Shown here: positions 44,438-52,673 of the stretch, piece after piece
Numbering within the stretch: the stretch's first letter is position 1
Layout of the letters: every line of letters begins with the position of its first letter
Source: UBA7332 sp051648105
GTDB taxonomy: Bacteria; Bacteroidota; Bacteroidia; Bacteroidales; UBA7332
Direction of reading: 5' to 3'
NCBI GenBank assembly: GCA_051648105.1
Contig: JBOFEN010000035.1
Coordinates: forward strand, 1 to 64,000
Length of the DNA: 64,000 nt
The notes under the pieces: generated by a model
Database searches by the model: none
What the model was told of the DNA's origin: nothing
What the model saw: only the letters and a program-made list of their open reading frames with translations
Position numbers and translations under genes: made by a program

Positions 44438-44483
44438 ATATTGGAGAGCAAATAGTGAATTTTCACTATTTGCTCTCCAATAT
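44438..44483 (-). terminator. Hairpin between C1 peptidase and purH
   Basis: 22-bp perfect stem (44438-44459 with 44462-44483) just beyond the C1 peptidase stop at 44490. There is no T run on the minus strand. Probably the 3' end of the peptidase mRNA. Confidence 0.7.
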
Positions 44484-44489
44484 AACTTT

Positions 44490-45677
44490 TTAATTCAAGC
44501 CTAACTTCTTAAGAACGCTCTTAGGGATTGCGCTCTTATGTACAACGATGCTCATAGTTTTGTATCTAACGAATGCTTCAGATACATACCAAGTGCCTTT
44601 ATACTTGTTGTTTGTGCCCCATGAGTTCTTAACCATATAGTATTTCTTACCTGTTTGGTCTTTAGAAATACCATAGATCTGCATCCCGTGGTCATCTTGT
44701 GTTTCGTAGTTGTCAAATGCTTTTTGACGCATCTCCTGAGTAGCCCAAACCTCTTTGCATGGAGATTCGATCATCTTCTGAGTTTCAGCGTCGCGATCTT
44801 TAGCGCTAAGACCTAACCATCTAGCTTGGTCAGAGCCTGAAAGGTCTGCACCTGTAGCGTCAGGCATTACGCCGATACCATTGCGAGTGAATCCAATTTC
44901 GCTCACATCAGAAGCCCAAGCAGCTGTGTATCCACCCATTACTGCATTCTCAAGGATCTCCATTAGTTCATCAAGAGGTAGGTTGTATGATTGAGCCCAT
45001 CTCCAGTTGTCTGGCACTTCAATAGCGAAAGAGCTATAGAAAGGGTGGTGAGTGAATGAGGTAAGAGAAACATAATCATCAGCATTAAGACCAAGCTCCT
45101 TAGCGTAGCTCATAGGAGTGTACTCTTTTCCATTGTGGGAGAAGCTTTTTGGAGTCTCACCTAGATATGTGTCAAGAACAGACTCAAACCCTCTCTTCCA
45201 AGCTGGTGTGAGCTTTTTGATTTTACGTACCGCGTCTACGTAGCCCCTTGCTATTGCATCAAGCTCGTTGTGTACGTGCATTGTGTCACCGTAGTTTAGT
45301 CCGCGCATAGCCTCCTCAGGTACAGCTCCATAATGCTTAAGTGTGTAGAATACGTCATCAAAAGCACCACCAGCCCCGAAGTTGATCTCCCCGTGCATAC
45401 GAACATACTTATCGGCCTTATCTTGCCAAGAGTGGTGTACAACGAACATGTCCGATAGATCATGTTCACCCTTGCCCATACGGATAAGTTCAGACTCTAG
45501 GAAAGCTTGCCCAGAGAAAGACCAACAAGTACTTGATCTGTTTTGGTTTTTGATTGAAGTGATCTTGTTTTCTTTAACAGGAGTGAACTCATATCCCTCC
45601 GTTTTCTGATCGTTTTGTGCACTCATGTTGAATGCAACAAAGCAAGCCGCCAGTAGTGTTGAAGCTTTTTTAATCAT
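44490..45677 (-). CDS. Secreted C1-family cysteine peptidase (bleomycin hydrolase/PepC-like)
   Basis: A 395-residue papain-fold aminopeptidase of the C1B group. The catalytic Cys51 is in NQNRSSTCWSFSG, the His in DDHGMQIYG and the Asn in VKNSWGTNN near residue 355. Unlike most C1B enzymes it has a signal peptide (1-20, AFNMSAQ), so it acts in the periplasm or outside the cell. Monocistronic, with its own promoter (45719-45749) and a 3' hairpin. Confidence 0.92.
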   Translation of the reverse strand: MIKKASTLLAACFVAFNMSAQNDQKTEGYEFTPVKENKITSIKNQNRSSTCWSFSGQAFLESELIRMGKGEHDLSDMFVVHHSWQDKADKYVRMHGEINFGAGGAFDDVFYTLKHYGAVPEEAMRGLNYGDTMHVHNELDAIARGYVDAVRKIKKLTPAWKRGFESVLDTYLGETPKSFSHNGKEYTPMSYAKELGLNADDYVSLTSFTHHPFYSSFAIEVPDNWRWAQSYNLPLDELMEILENAVMGGYTAAWASDVSEIGFTRNGIGVMPDATGADLSGSDQARWLGLSAKDRDAETQKMIESPCKEVWATQEMRQKAFDNYETQDDHGMQIYGISKDQTGKKYYMVKNSWGTNNKYKGTWYVSEAFVRYKTMSIVVHKSAIPKSVLKKLGLN

Positions 45678-45718
45678 TGTATTTTTAATTTTGTGTGATT
45701 CGAAAAGAATAGTTACTA

Positions 45719-45749
45719 CAAAGTAAACCGTTTTTTAACCAATCTCAAA
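45719..45749 (-). promoter_or_regulatory. Promoter of the C1 peptidase gene
   Basis: On the minus strand: TTTG (45746-45749), 20 bases, TACTTTG (45719-45725), then 41 bases to the ATG. A good match to the Bacteroidetes promoter. Confidence 0.6.
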
Positions 45750-45773
45750 AAAGAGATGGCTGATTTTGAGATT
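45741..45773. repeat. Inverted repeat overlapping the C1 peptidase -33 box
   Basis: AATCTCAAAA (45741-45750) and TTTTGAGATT (45764-45773) are perfect inverted arms 13 bases apart. One arm covers the -33 TTTG of the peptidase promoter, the place expected for a repressor site. Confidence 0.5.
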
Positions 45774-45953
45774 ATTTATCTAATATCCTCTATCTCTCTC
45801 GAAAAGAGTCTATATCTCCTATTTGTGTTTGCTTATTCGATTTATTCTTCTATTTTTGTGAGTTATCTATATTACCTATGAGCTGTTTGTGACTATGAGT
45901 GAACTCTCTTTGCACACAGAAACAGGTATAACCACATTAAAAACTAATACACT

Positions 45954-46451
45954 ATGAGCGATTGTGCACTGCCAAGTAAATACAAGATACTGTTTGTTTG
46001 TTTAGGAAATATATGCCGTTCTCCTGCTGCCGAGGGGATCATGAAGCACCAGGTAGAGGCTGCTGGATTGAGTGACAAAATTGAGGTTGACTCAGCTGGT
46101 ACCTATGGAGGTCACGCAGGTGAAGCTCCAGACTCTCGCATGAGAATCACAGCAAAGCGTCATGGCTACACACTTGAGGGAAAGGCCCGTCAAGTAGCTC
46201 AAAGAGATTTTGATAGCAGTGATATTATCCTAGCAATGGACGATAGGACCTATGACAAGCTTAGAGATATGGCATATACTCTAGAGGAGCAAAATAAGGT
46301 TCACCGTATGATTGAGTACTCTGTAGATATGAGAGTTAACCATGTGCCAGATCCTTATTACGGAGGTATCGAAGGTTTCAATCTTGTTGTGGAGATACTT
46401 GAGGATGCTTGTCAAGGGCTGCTTAAGAGCGTAGAGAAAGAGTTGAAATAG
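45954..46451 (+). CDS. Low-molecular-weight protein-tyrosine phosphatase
   Basis: A 165-residue cytoplasmic phosphatase. The P-loop C(X)5R is complete: Cys16-LGNI-Cys-Arg22 in FVCLGNICRSPAAEG. The acid Asp is in VPDPYYGG near the C-terminus. Such enzymes dephosphorylate tyrosine kinases of polysaccharide export or act on phosphoarginine; no tyrosine kinase gene is near. The dut gene starts 25 bases downstream. Confidence 0.93.
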   Translation: MSDCALPSKYKILFVCLGNICRSPAAEGIMKHQVEAAGLSDKIEVDSAGTYGGHAGEAPDSRMRITAKRHGYTLEGKARQVAQRDFDSSDIILAMDDRTYDKLRDMAYTLEEQNKVHRMIEYSVDMRVNHVPDPYYGGIEGFNLVVEILEDACQGLLKSVEKELK

Positions 46452-46476
46452 ATAATTATTAGAGGATTAAGATAGA

Positions 46477-46911
46477 ATGAAGCTAAACGTTATTAATAGA
46501 TCAAAGCATACACTACCATCATATGCTACTGACTCATCTGCAGGGCTTGACATAAGAGCTAATTTGGATGCACCAGTTGTTCTCAAACCTCTTGAGAGAG
46601 TACTTATTCCTACAGGATTATTCCTTGAGATACCTGTTGGATATGAGGTGCAGATTAGACCACGAAGCGGTTTGGCTTTCAAGCATGGCATTACAGTGCT
46701 CAACTCACCTGGCACTATCGATGCAGATTATAGAGGAGAGGTTGGGATACTTCTAGTTAACCTCTCAAGCGAAGAGTTTGTTATTCAAGATGGCGAGCGT
46801 GTAGCACAGATGGTTGTTGCATCGTATGAGAAGGTAGATTTGACCTCTGTTGAGGTTTTGAGTACAACAGATAGAGGAGCTGGTGGCTTTGGTCACACAG
46901 GCAAGAAGTAA
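46477..46911 (+). CDS. dut: dUTP diphosphatase
   Basis: Trimeric dUTPase that removes dUTP and supplies dUMP. 144 residues, with the family motifs in order: AGLDIRA, RPRSGLAFKHGI, NSPGTIDADYRGEV, RVAQMV and the C-terminal RGAGGFGHTG arm. All complete. Follows the phosphatase gene and precedes the TPR lipoprotein gene by 30 bases, so the run 45954-52188 may be one transcription unit. Confidence 0.96.
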   Translation: MKLNVINRSKHTLPSYATDSSAGLDIRANLDAPVVLKPLERVLIPTGLFLEIPVGYEVQIRPRSGLAFKHGITVLNSPGTIDADYRGEVGILLVNLSSEEFVIQDGERVAQMVVASYEKVDLTSVEVLSTTDRGAGGFGHTGKK

Positions 46912-46941
46912 TATCCTAATATTTCCCTCATCATAAGAGTT

Positions 46942-48687
46942 ATGTTGCGTATGAATAAGTTGATCCTAATAGCAATAACATTGCTGCTCTTTGTTACCAG
47001 CTGCGGTAGCCGTATGAAGGTGGCCTCAAGTGATAGTAGTCTAAAACCACTATTGTCATCTGAGCAGGCTAGGCTTTCTCAATATTATCTTATGGAGGGC
47101 ATTAGATATAAGGCCATTGAACAGCATGATGTAGCCTTTGACTATCTCACTAAGTCTTTAGAGGTAGACTCACTTAACAGTGCAGCTCTATTTGTAATAT
47201 CAAATTACTACCTAACCCTCAATGACCCTCTTAGGGCACTTAACTCACTACAAAAGGCTGTAAGTGTTGACTCTACAAACTATTGGTACCTCTTTAGTTC
47301 GGCAAACCTCTCACAGCAGATGAACCTCAACCAAGAGGCCTCAGAGTACTATAAAAGACTTATAGCCGGTCACCCTTCGAACCCAGAACTAGACTACTCA
47401 CTCTCGGAGGTATATGCCAATATGGGAGAGATTGAAAAGTCCATTCAGACACTCGATAAACTAGAAGAGAAAGTAGGACCAATGGAGGTCATCTCACTTC
47501 AAAAGTCTAGGCTATACTCCTCGATTAATCAAGAGGATAAGGCCAAAGAGGAGATGGATAAGCTTATTGCCCACTTCCCAAATCAGATACATTACAGAAT
47601 ATTGATGGGTGACATCAGCCTTGGGAAGGGTGATCTCTCTGCTGCAAATAGCTACTATCAATCAGCAAAAAGTGTAGACCCAAACAATGGACAGCTACAA
47701 CTATCACTAGCAAACTATTATACTCAGATAGGGGAGAAGGATTCAGCCGACATGGCCATAGAGTCAGCTCTTCGCAATTCAACCCTAGAGATAGAGTCAA
47801 AGTTGGATATTCTCGAAGATTATCTAAAAACACTCTACCTCAAGAAAGAGGGGATGAAAGAGGTAGAGAGCCTATTCTCCATTCTCTTAGAATCAAACCC
47901 TCAAAACGTTAAGCTATACAAGCTATACGCATCATATCTAATTACAGAGGGAGAGTTCTCCAAAGCCTTAACTAACCTAGACATTGCAGTAGGACTAGAA
48001 CCTACAAGCAAAGAGCTATGGCTACAAGCTCTCGATGTCTCATTCAGAGCACAAGACTTTAGCGCCTCAGAGAAGCTTTGCGAAAGAGCTTTAGAGTACC
48101 ACCCAAAAGTAGGAGAGTTCTACTACTACCGCTCCGTTGCTCTTGGAGTCGACTCACTATATTCACAGGCAATTTCAGTACTAGAGGATGGGTTAACCAA
48201 GATGGAGAATAGAGAACCCAAGTTTCTATCTGCATGCTATACCCACATAGCTGACCTTTATCACCTTCAAGACAATATGCTAGAGTGTTTCAACTACTAT
48301 GAGAAGGCCATTGAGGTCTATCCTGATAACGCCTCAGCACTCAACAACTACGCCTACTTCCTATCTTTAGACAATGTAAGACTAAACGATGCAGAGAAGA
48401 TGAGCGGTCGGGCTGTCAAACTAGAGCCTGAGAATAGCACCTACCTTGATACTTACGCATGGATATACTTTAAGCAGGGCAACTACTTCCTTGCTAAGGT
48501 CTACATTGAGATGGCCATACGTAACGGGGGGGATAAGAGTGATGTGATTATCGAACACTACGGAGATATACTCTATCAAAACGGAGATGTAGACAAAGCC
48601 GTTGAGCAGTGGAAGCTATCCCTCGAACTAGGAAGTGAGTCAGAGAGCATACATAAGAAGATAGAAGAACGCAGATATATAGATTAA
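46942..48687 (+). CDS. Tetratricopeptide-repeat lipoprotein
   Basis: A 581-residue lipoprotein. The lipobox VTSC sits near residue 21; the N-terminus may start at the second ATG (46951). The rest is nearly all TPR helices, e.g. AFDYLTKSLEVDSLNSAALFVISNYYL and CFNYYEKAIEVYPDNASALNNYAYFLS. TPR lipoproteins of this kind in Bacteroidetes lie with DUF4292 and EnvC-like genes and are thought to act in envelope assembly. Codon use here differs slightly from neighbours (more CTA/ACC), as in the whole block 46942-51700. Confidence 0.85.
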   Translation: MLRMNKLILIAITLLLFVTSCGSRMKVASSDSSLKPLLSSEQARLSQYYLMEGIRYKAIEQHDVAFDYLTKSLEVDSLNSAALFVISNYYLTLNDPLRALNSLQKAVSVDSTNYWYLFSSANLSQQMNLNQEASEYYKRLIAGHPSNPELDYSLSEVYANMGEIEKSIQTLDKLEEKVGPMEVISLQKSRLYSSINQEDKAKEEMDKLIAHFPNQIHYRILMGDISLGKGDLSAANSYYQSAKSVDPNNGQLQLSLANYYTQIGEKDSADMAIESALRNSTLEIESKLDILEDYLKTLYLKKEGMKEVESLFSILLESNPQNVKLYKLYASYLITEGEFSKALTNLDIAVGLEPTSKELWLQALDVSFRAQDFSASEKLCERALEYHPKVGEFYYYRSVALGVDSLYSQAISVLEDGLTKMENREPKFLSACYTHIADLYHLQDNMLECFNYYEKAIEVYPDNASALNNYAYFLSLDNVRLNDAEKMSGRAVKLEPENSTYLDTYAWIYFKQGNYFLAKVYIEMAIRNGGDKSDVIIEHYGDILYQNGDVDKAVEQWKLSLELGSESESIHKKIEERRYID

Positions 48688-48708
48688 TTCATAATACTAC
48701 TACAAGAA

Positions 48709-49527
48709 ATGATAAGAAAAGGTGGATTACTACTCCTTATAACCCTATTTACATTAATAGGCTGTAAGAGTAAAAAGGAGGTATTAGATACTAAATCTTC
48801 GCTTAAAGGAGACCTTATTGAACAAGCGATAATCAATCAAGTCGACTACGAACAGCTAAGTTCGAAGTTAGATATACGCCTAGCATTAGGGACAAATAAG
48901 CTCAATGCTAAGGGAGAGATGCGCATGGTAAAGGATAGCGCAATACAGATCTCTGTACAACCATTTCTTGGAATCGAAGTACTCCGCATAGGTATTACCC
49001 CAACCTCTATTTTGATTGTAGATAGAGTAAACAAAAGATACCTAGCAGAGGAATTTGGTCAAATAGATGGTATGCTACCCAAAGAGATAAGCTTTGCTAC
49101 TCTACAAGCCATACTAAGCAATAGACTGTTCCTGCCAAACAAAGCAAGACTACAAACCAGAGATGCAAAAGCATTCAAGATAGGTGGATTCGAAGGTCAA
49201 ACACTTGCACGCACTACCTCTGGAGAACTCCTAAACTTTGTTTTTACCCTAGCCCAATCAGGCAAACTGGTAACTACAGTTGCACAAACAGGACCAGAGA
49301 GTGAGATATTCATCTGCAACTACAGCGAGTTTCGCAACATAGGTAAATTCGATTTCCCTACAAGCATGAAGTTAATGTTTGATCTTAAAGGACAATCGAT
49401 AAACTCAGAGCTTAGATTCTCATCCATAGATCTTAACTCATCTAAAGGGATAGATCTTACTCCACCAGCACGCTATCAACGAATGACACTCCAAGAGTTA
49501 ATAACAACACTTACCAAGCTCAAATGA
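48709..49527 (+). CDS. DUF4292 lipoprotein
   Basis: A 272-residue lipoprotein (lipobox LIGC at about residue 19, then KSKKEV). The body resembles the LolB/LolA-like half-barrel of DUF4292: SSKLDIRLALGTNKLNAKGEMRMVKDSAIQISVQPFLGIEVLRIGITPTSILIVDRVNKRYL. A role in lipoprotein or lipid handling is an inference from the fold. It overlaps the EnvC-like gene by 4 bases (ATGA), implying coupled translation. Confidence 0.85.
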   Translation: MIRKGGLLLLITLFTLIGCKSKKEVLDTKSSLKGDLIEQAIINQVDYEQLSSKLDIRLALGTNKLNAKGEMRMVKDSAIQISVQPFLGIEVLRIGITPTSILIVDRVNKRYLAEEFGQIDGMLPKEISFATLQAILSNRLFLPNKARLQTRDAKAFKIGGFEGQTLARTTSGELLNFVFTLAQSGKLVTTVAQTGPESEIFICNYSEFRNIGKFDFPTSMKLMFDLKGQSINSELRFSSIDLNSSKGIDLTPPARYQRMTLQELITTLTKLK

Positions 49528-50834
49528 AACGTTGTGTAATACTACTACTCGTTTTCCTTAACATAATAATTGCACTACCACTCGCAGGGCAAGTTGTCCA
49601 GAGGCAGTTGAAGGAGCTAGAGCGCAAACGCAAGGATGCACTAGCTCAGATTGAGTTAATTAACAGCATGATCAACACTACGAAGAAAGATGCTACATCC
49701 ACACTCAATCGTATCAAGGCTCTCGGACAACAGATCGTTGTGCGTCGAAACTACATATCCGCACTCAACGACGAGATTACGACACTCGACAGAGAGATAC
49801 GCCTTATAGATAGACAGGTAAAGGATCTAGAGTTTGAACTATCTATGAAGAAGCAGAGCTACGCCAAGGCTATGCAATTCATGAGCAAACGCAATACAAT
49901 CTATGATCAGTTAGCCTTTCTTCTCTCGGCAGAGTCTATAAGTCAGTCATATAGGCGACTTAGGTACTACAAGGAGTTCGCTCTATGGAGGCGCATACAA
50001 TCCGAAGAGATCATAGAGAAACAAGCCACTCTGAACAACAAAAAAGAGGAGCTTGAGATGACTAAGAAGAGCAAAGGAACACTTCTGACAGAGCGCGAGA
50101 CAGAGCGCAAAACTCTAGCCAAGGAAGAGGAGAAGGAGAAACAGTCTGCCCAAGAACTGAAAAAGAAACAGGGAGAACTACAAGCTCAAGTCAAGAAGCA
50201 AAGACAACAAGCCGATCAGCTTAACAGACAGATACAAAAGGTGATTGAGGAGGAGGCTAGACGTGCTGCCGAAGAGGCTAGAAAAGCCGCTGAAGCTGAA
50301 CGAAAACGCCAAGCAGAAGCTGCCAAAAAAGGTCAAAAAGGTGCATCTACTCAGCCACAGCATAAGGCCGAGTCAACGGGTGGATACGCCATGAACCAAG
50401 CAGAACAGAAGCTCTCATCAGACTTTGCTACTAACAGAGGCAAACTACCAATGCCCGTACAAGGAAGCTACACCATCATCGGCCGCTTCGGTACACAGCA
50501 ACACAAAGATCACAAGTTCGTCACCACAGAGAATAAAGGGATAGATATCCTTGTCAAATCTGGAACAGATGCACGTGCAGCCTTCGAGGGTGTCGTATCC
50601 AAAGTGTTTGTCGTACCTGGATATAACAACTCAATCATTGTTAGACACGGTAACTACCTCACTGTCTACTCAAACTTGAGCCAAGTATATGTGAAGGCAG
50701 GAGATAAGGTCTCCACTCGTCAAGTATTAGGACGCATATACTCCGACCCAGACGAAAACAACAAATCTGTTCTTCACTTCCAGCTTTGGAAAGAGACAAC
50801 CAAGTTGAACCCCGAACTCTGGCTAGCTAAATAG
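49524..50834 (+). CDS. EnvC-like murein hydrolase activator, degenerate LytM domain
   Basis: A 436-residue secreted protein: signal peptide 1-22, long coiled coil (about 25-270, ending in an Ala/Lys/Glu-rich stretch) and a C-terminal LytM/M23 domain (about 315-436). The M23 zinc and catalytic positions are mostly lost: the H-x-G-x-D motif reads NKGID, the later Y-x-H-L position reads YSNL and the HxH motif reads VLH. So it probably does not cut peptidoglycan but activates an amidase, as E. coli EnvC does at the division site. Confidence 0.87.
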   Translation: MKRCVILLLVFLNIIIALPLAGQVVQRQLKELERKRKDALAQIELINSMINTTKKDATSTLNRIKALGQQIVVRRNYISALNDEITTLDREIRLIDRQVKDLEFELSMKKQSYAKAMQFMSKRNTIYDQLAFLLSAESISQSYRRLRYYKEFALWRRIQSEEIIEKQATLNNKKEELEMTKKSKGTLLTERETERKTLAKEEEKEKQSAQELKKKQGELQAQVKKQRQQADQLNRQIQKVIEEEARRAAEEARKAAEAERKRQAEAAKKGQKGASTQPQHKAESTGGYAMNQAEQKLSSDFATNRGKLPMPVQGSYTIIGRFGTQQHKDHKFVTTENKGIDILVKSGTDARAAFEGVVSKVFVVPGYNNSIIVRHGNYLTVYSNLSQVYVKAGDKVSTRQVLGRIYSDPDENNKSVLHFQLWKETTKLNPELWLAK

Positions 50835-50872
50835 ATTGACAATTGAGTAATAACAGAATAAACAGAATATCA

Positions 50873-51694
50873 ATGATACCAAATATATCAAAGCTAAAGC
50901 ATAAAGATTCAGACAACTTCTTCCTTATGGCCGGACCATGCGTCATTGAGGGTGAAGCCATGGCAATGCAAGTGGCAGAAAAGTGCCTTGAAGTTTGCGA
51001 TAGACTAAAGATTCCATACATCTTCAAAGGCTCATACAGAAAAGCAAATCGTTCGCGTATCGACTCATCAACGGGTATAGGCGATGAGGTGGCACTCAAA
51101 GTCCTTCGCAAGGTTAGCGAAACATTTGACATTCCCGTAGTGACAGATATTCACTCTGCCGAAGAGGCTGCAATGGCTGCCGAGTATGTAGATATACTTC
51201 AGATACCTGCTTTCCTTTGTCGTCAGACTGATCTATTGATAGCTGCAGCAAAGACAGGCAAGGTTGTAAACATAAAGAAAGGACAGTTTCTTTCGCCTGA
51301 GGCAATGCAGTTCGCTGTGCAAAAGATCGTTGATTGTGGTAATCCAAACGCTATGATCACAGACAGAGGCACTACATTCGGCTATCACGACCTGATAGTA
51401 GACTATAGAGCCATACCAGCTATGCAGAGTTTCGGATTTCCCGTCATATTGGACGTTACACACTCACTTCAACAACCAAATCAAACATCTGGAGTAACAG
51501 GAGGTATGCCTCAGCTTATTGAGACAATTGCCCGCGCTGGTGTTGTAGTTGGTGTGGATGGACTATTTATGGAGACACACCCAGAGCCTCAAATGGCAAT
51601 GTCAGATGGTGCTAATATGTTAAAGCTAGATAAGATAGAGGGCCTACTTGAGAGACTTGTGGCTATTAGAGCCACTATTAATCAGTTTAAGTAA
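50873..51694 (+). CDS. kdsA: 3-deoxy-8-phosphooctulonate (KDO-8-P) synthase
   Basis: Condenses arabinose-5-phosphate and PEP for the KDO of LPS inner core. 273 residues from the ATG at 50873; the frame could extend to a TTG at 50843, but the ATG gives the family length. Motifs: LMAGPCVIEGE, FKGSYRKANRSR, DILQIPAFLCRQTDL, VNIKKGQFLSP, DRGTTFGYHDL and LDVTHSLQQP. The active site is complete. The phosphodiesterase gene overlaps by one base (TAATG). Confidence 0.96.
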   Translation: MIPNISKLKHKDSDNFFLMAGPCVIEGEAMAMQVAEKCLEVCDRLKIPYIFKGSYRKANRSRIDSSTGIGDEVALKVLRKVSETFDIPVVTDIHSAEEAAMAAEYVDILQIPAFLCRQTDLLIAAAKTGKVVNIKKGQFLSPEAMQFAVQKIVDCGNPNAMITDRGTTFGYHDLIVDYRAIPAMQSFGFPVILDVTHSLQQPNQTSGVTGGMPQLIETIARAGVVVGVDGLFMETHPEPQMAMSDGANMLKLDKIEGLLERLVAIRATINQFK

Positions 51695-52188
51695 TGAAGC
51701 GTATAGGACTACTATCCGACACTCATGGCTATTGGGACGATAAATTTGCCTCATACTTCGAATCTTGTGATGAGATCTGGCATGCTGGTGATATAGGATC
51801 AGACGAGCTTGTTACTAAACTCGAGAAACTCAAACCGCTGCGTGCCGTATGGGGGAATATTGATAGTCATCCGATGAGGCTAAGGCTTCCAAAGGATCAG
51901 CGCTTTGAGCTTGAGGGAGTAAAGGTCTTTATGACACACATTGGAGGTTATCCAGGCAAATATGCCCCCGCTGTTAGCCGCGAGCTCTACAGTGAGACGC
52001 CGAAGCTCTTCATCTCAGGTCATAGTCATATTCTAAAGGTTATGCATGACAAGAGATTAGGGTTGCTTCATATTAACCCAGGAGCAGCAGGCAAATATGG
52101 TTTTCATACTGTTAGAACCCTTGTTCGTTTTACCCTCGATAGTGGTAATATCTCTGATCTTGAGGTGATACATCTCGAGGATAGGTAA
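51694..52188 (+). CDS. YfcE/MJ0936-type metallophosphoesterase
   Basis: A 164-residue calcineurin-like phosphodiesterase. Metal-binding motifs are in order: SDTHGYWD, HAGDIGS, VWGNIDSH, MTHIGG and SGHSHILKV, and the C-terminal LLHINPGAAG. The substrate is unknown (nucleotide phosphodiesters in the family). Last gene of the plus-strand block; a hairpin follows. Confidence 0.92.
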   Translation: MKRIGLLSDTHGYWDDKFASYFESCDEIWHAGDIGSDELVTKLEKLKPLRAVWGNIDSHPMRLRLPKDQRFELEGVKVFMTHIGGYPGKYAPAVSRELYSETPKLFISGHSHILKVMHDKRLGLLHINPGAAGKYGFHTVRTLVRFTLDSGNISDLEVIHLEDR

Positions 52189-52246
52189 GAGTTTGGAGAC
52201 TTTGTTCAAGCTATAAATATTGAAATAAAGTAGATTTATATAGTAT

Positions 52247-52286
52247 AAATCCCCCAATCATCTACGAGTAGATGATTGGGGGATTT
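52247..52286 (+). terminator. Terminator of the 45954-52188 block
   Basis: 19-bp perfect stem (52247-52265 with 52268-52286) with a 2-base loop. The T run after it is weak (TTTGTTGTTT). Confidence 0.8.
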
Positions 52287-52381
52287 GTTGTTTCTGATAA
52301 TATGATCTCAAGCCTTAAATGAGTGCTACTATTCAATTATTACTATATGACTATCCCAAGCTCACAGCCTATCTCTGGAAA

Positions 52382-52457
52382 TACGTACGTACTTTAGAGA
52401 AAATACGTACGTACTTTGATCAAAATACGTACGTATTTCTACCAAAACACGTACGTA
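52382..52457. repeat. Array B: four YACGTACGTA palindromes at 22-bp period
   Basis: Palindromes start at 52382, 52404, 52426 and 52448, an exact 22-bp step. Units 1-3 are TACGTACGTA, unit 4 is CACGTACGTA. Unit 3 extends to a 16-base perfect palindrome, AAATACGTACGTATTT. As in array A, unit 1 is followed by CTTT, unit 4 starts with C and is followed by TTT, and GGAGTT closes the array, so the two arrays share polarity and a common origin although 51.7 kb apart. Confidence 0.9.
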
Positions 52458-52620
52458 TTTTTGGAGTTCTGCTCTGGGTTCTTGTAAGTTGTTGTTTGAT
52501 AATGGTTTAGTTAGGGTTGGTTTGCTCTCTATTTAGATAGTTTAGGCACTGTTTAGGGGTAGTTAGTTTCACCCCTTTTTGCTCTTACTCAGATGCTCAT
52601 CCTAGTTTGTAGATTGATAT

Positions 52621-52659
52621 ATATAAAAAGGGTAGCTCACATCTGTAAGCTACCCTTTT
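52621..52659 (-). terminator. Terminator of the hybrid sensor gene
   Basis: AAAAGGGTAGCT (52626-52637) pairs with AGCTACCCTTTT (52648-52659). On the minus strand it ends in a T run. Confidence 0.88.
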
Positions 52660-52673
52660 ATGTAGTAATATGT

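Larger units (their letters stand above)
52189..52673. other. Non-coding gap between convergent phosphoesterase and hybrid-sensor genes
   Basis: No supportable gene. It holds a 19-bp hairpin (52247-52286), the second 22-bp-period palindrome array (52382-52457), about 160 bases of plain sequence and the terminator of the minus-strand sensor gene (52621-52659). The layout (array plus minus-strand terminator) mirrors the gap at 450-867. Confidence 0.75.

Noticed and set aside
50843..50872. TTG-started N-terminal extension of KdsA
   Set aside because: The added ten residues are not family-like and an ATG at 50873 gives the usual KdsA length.
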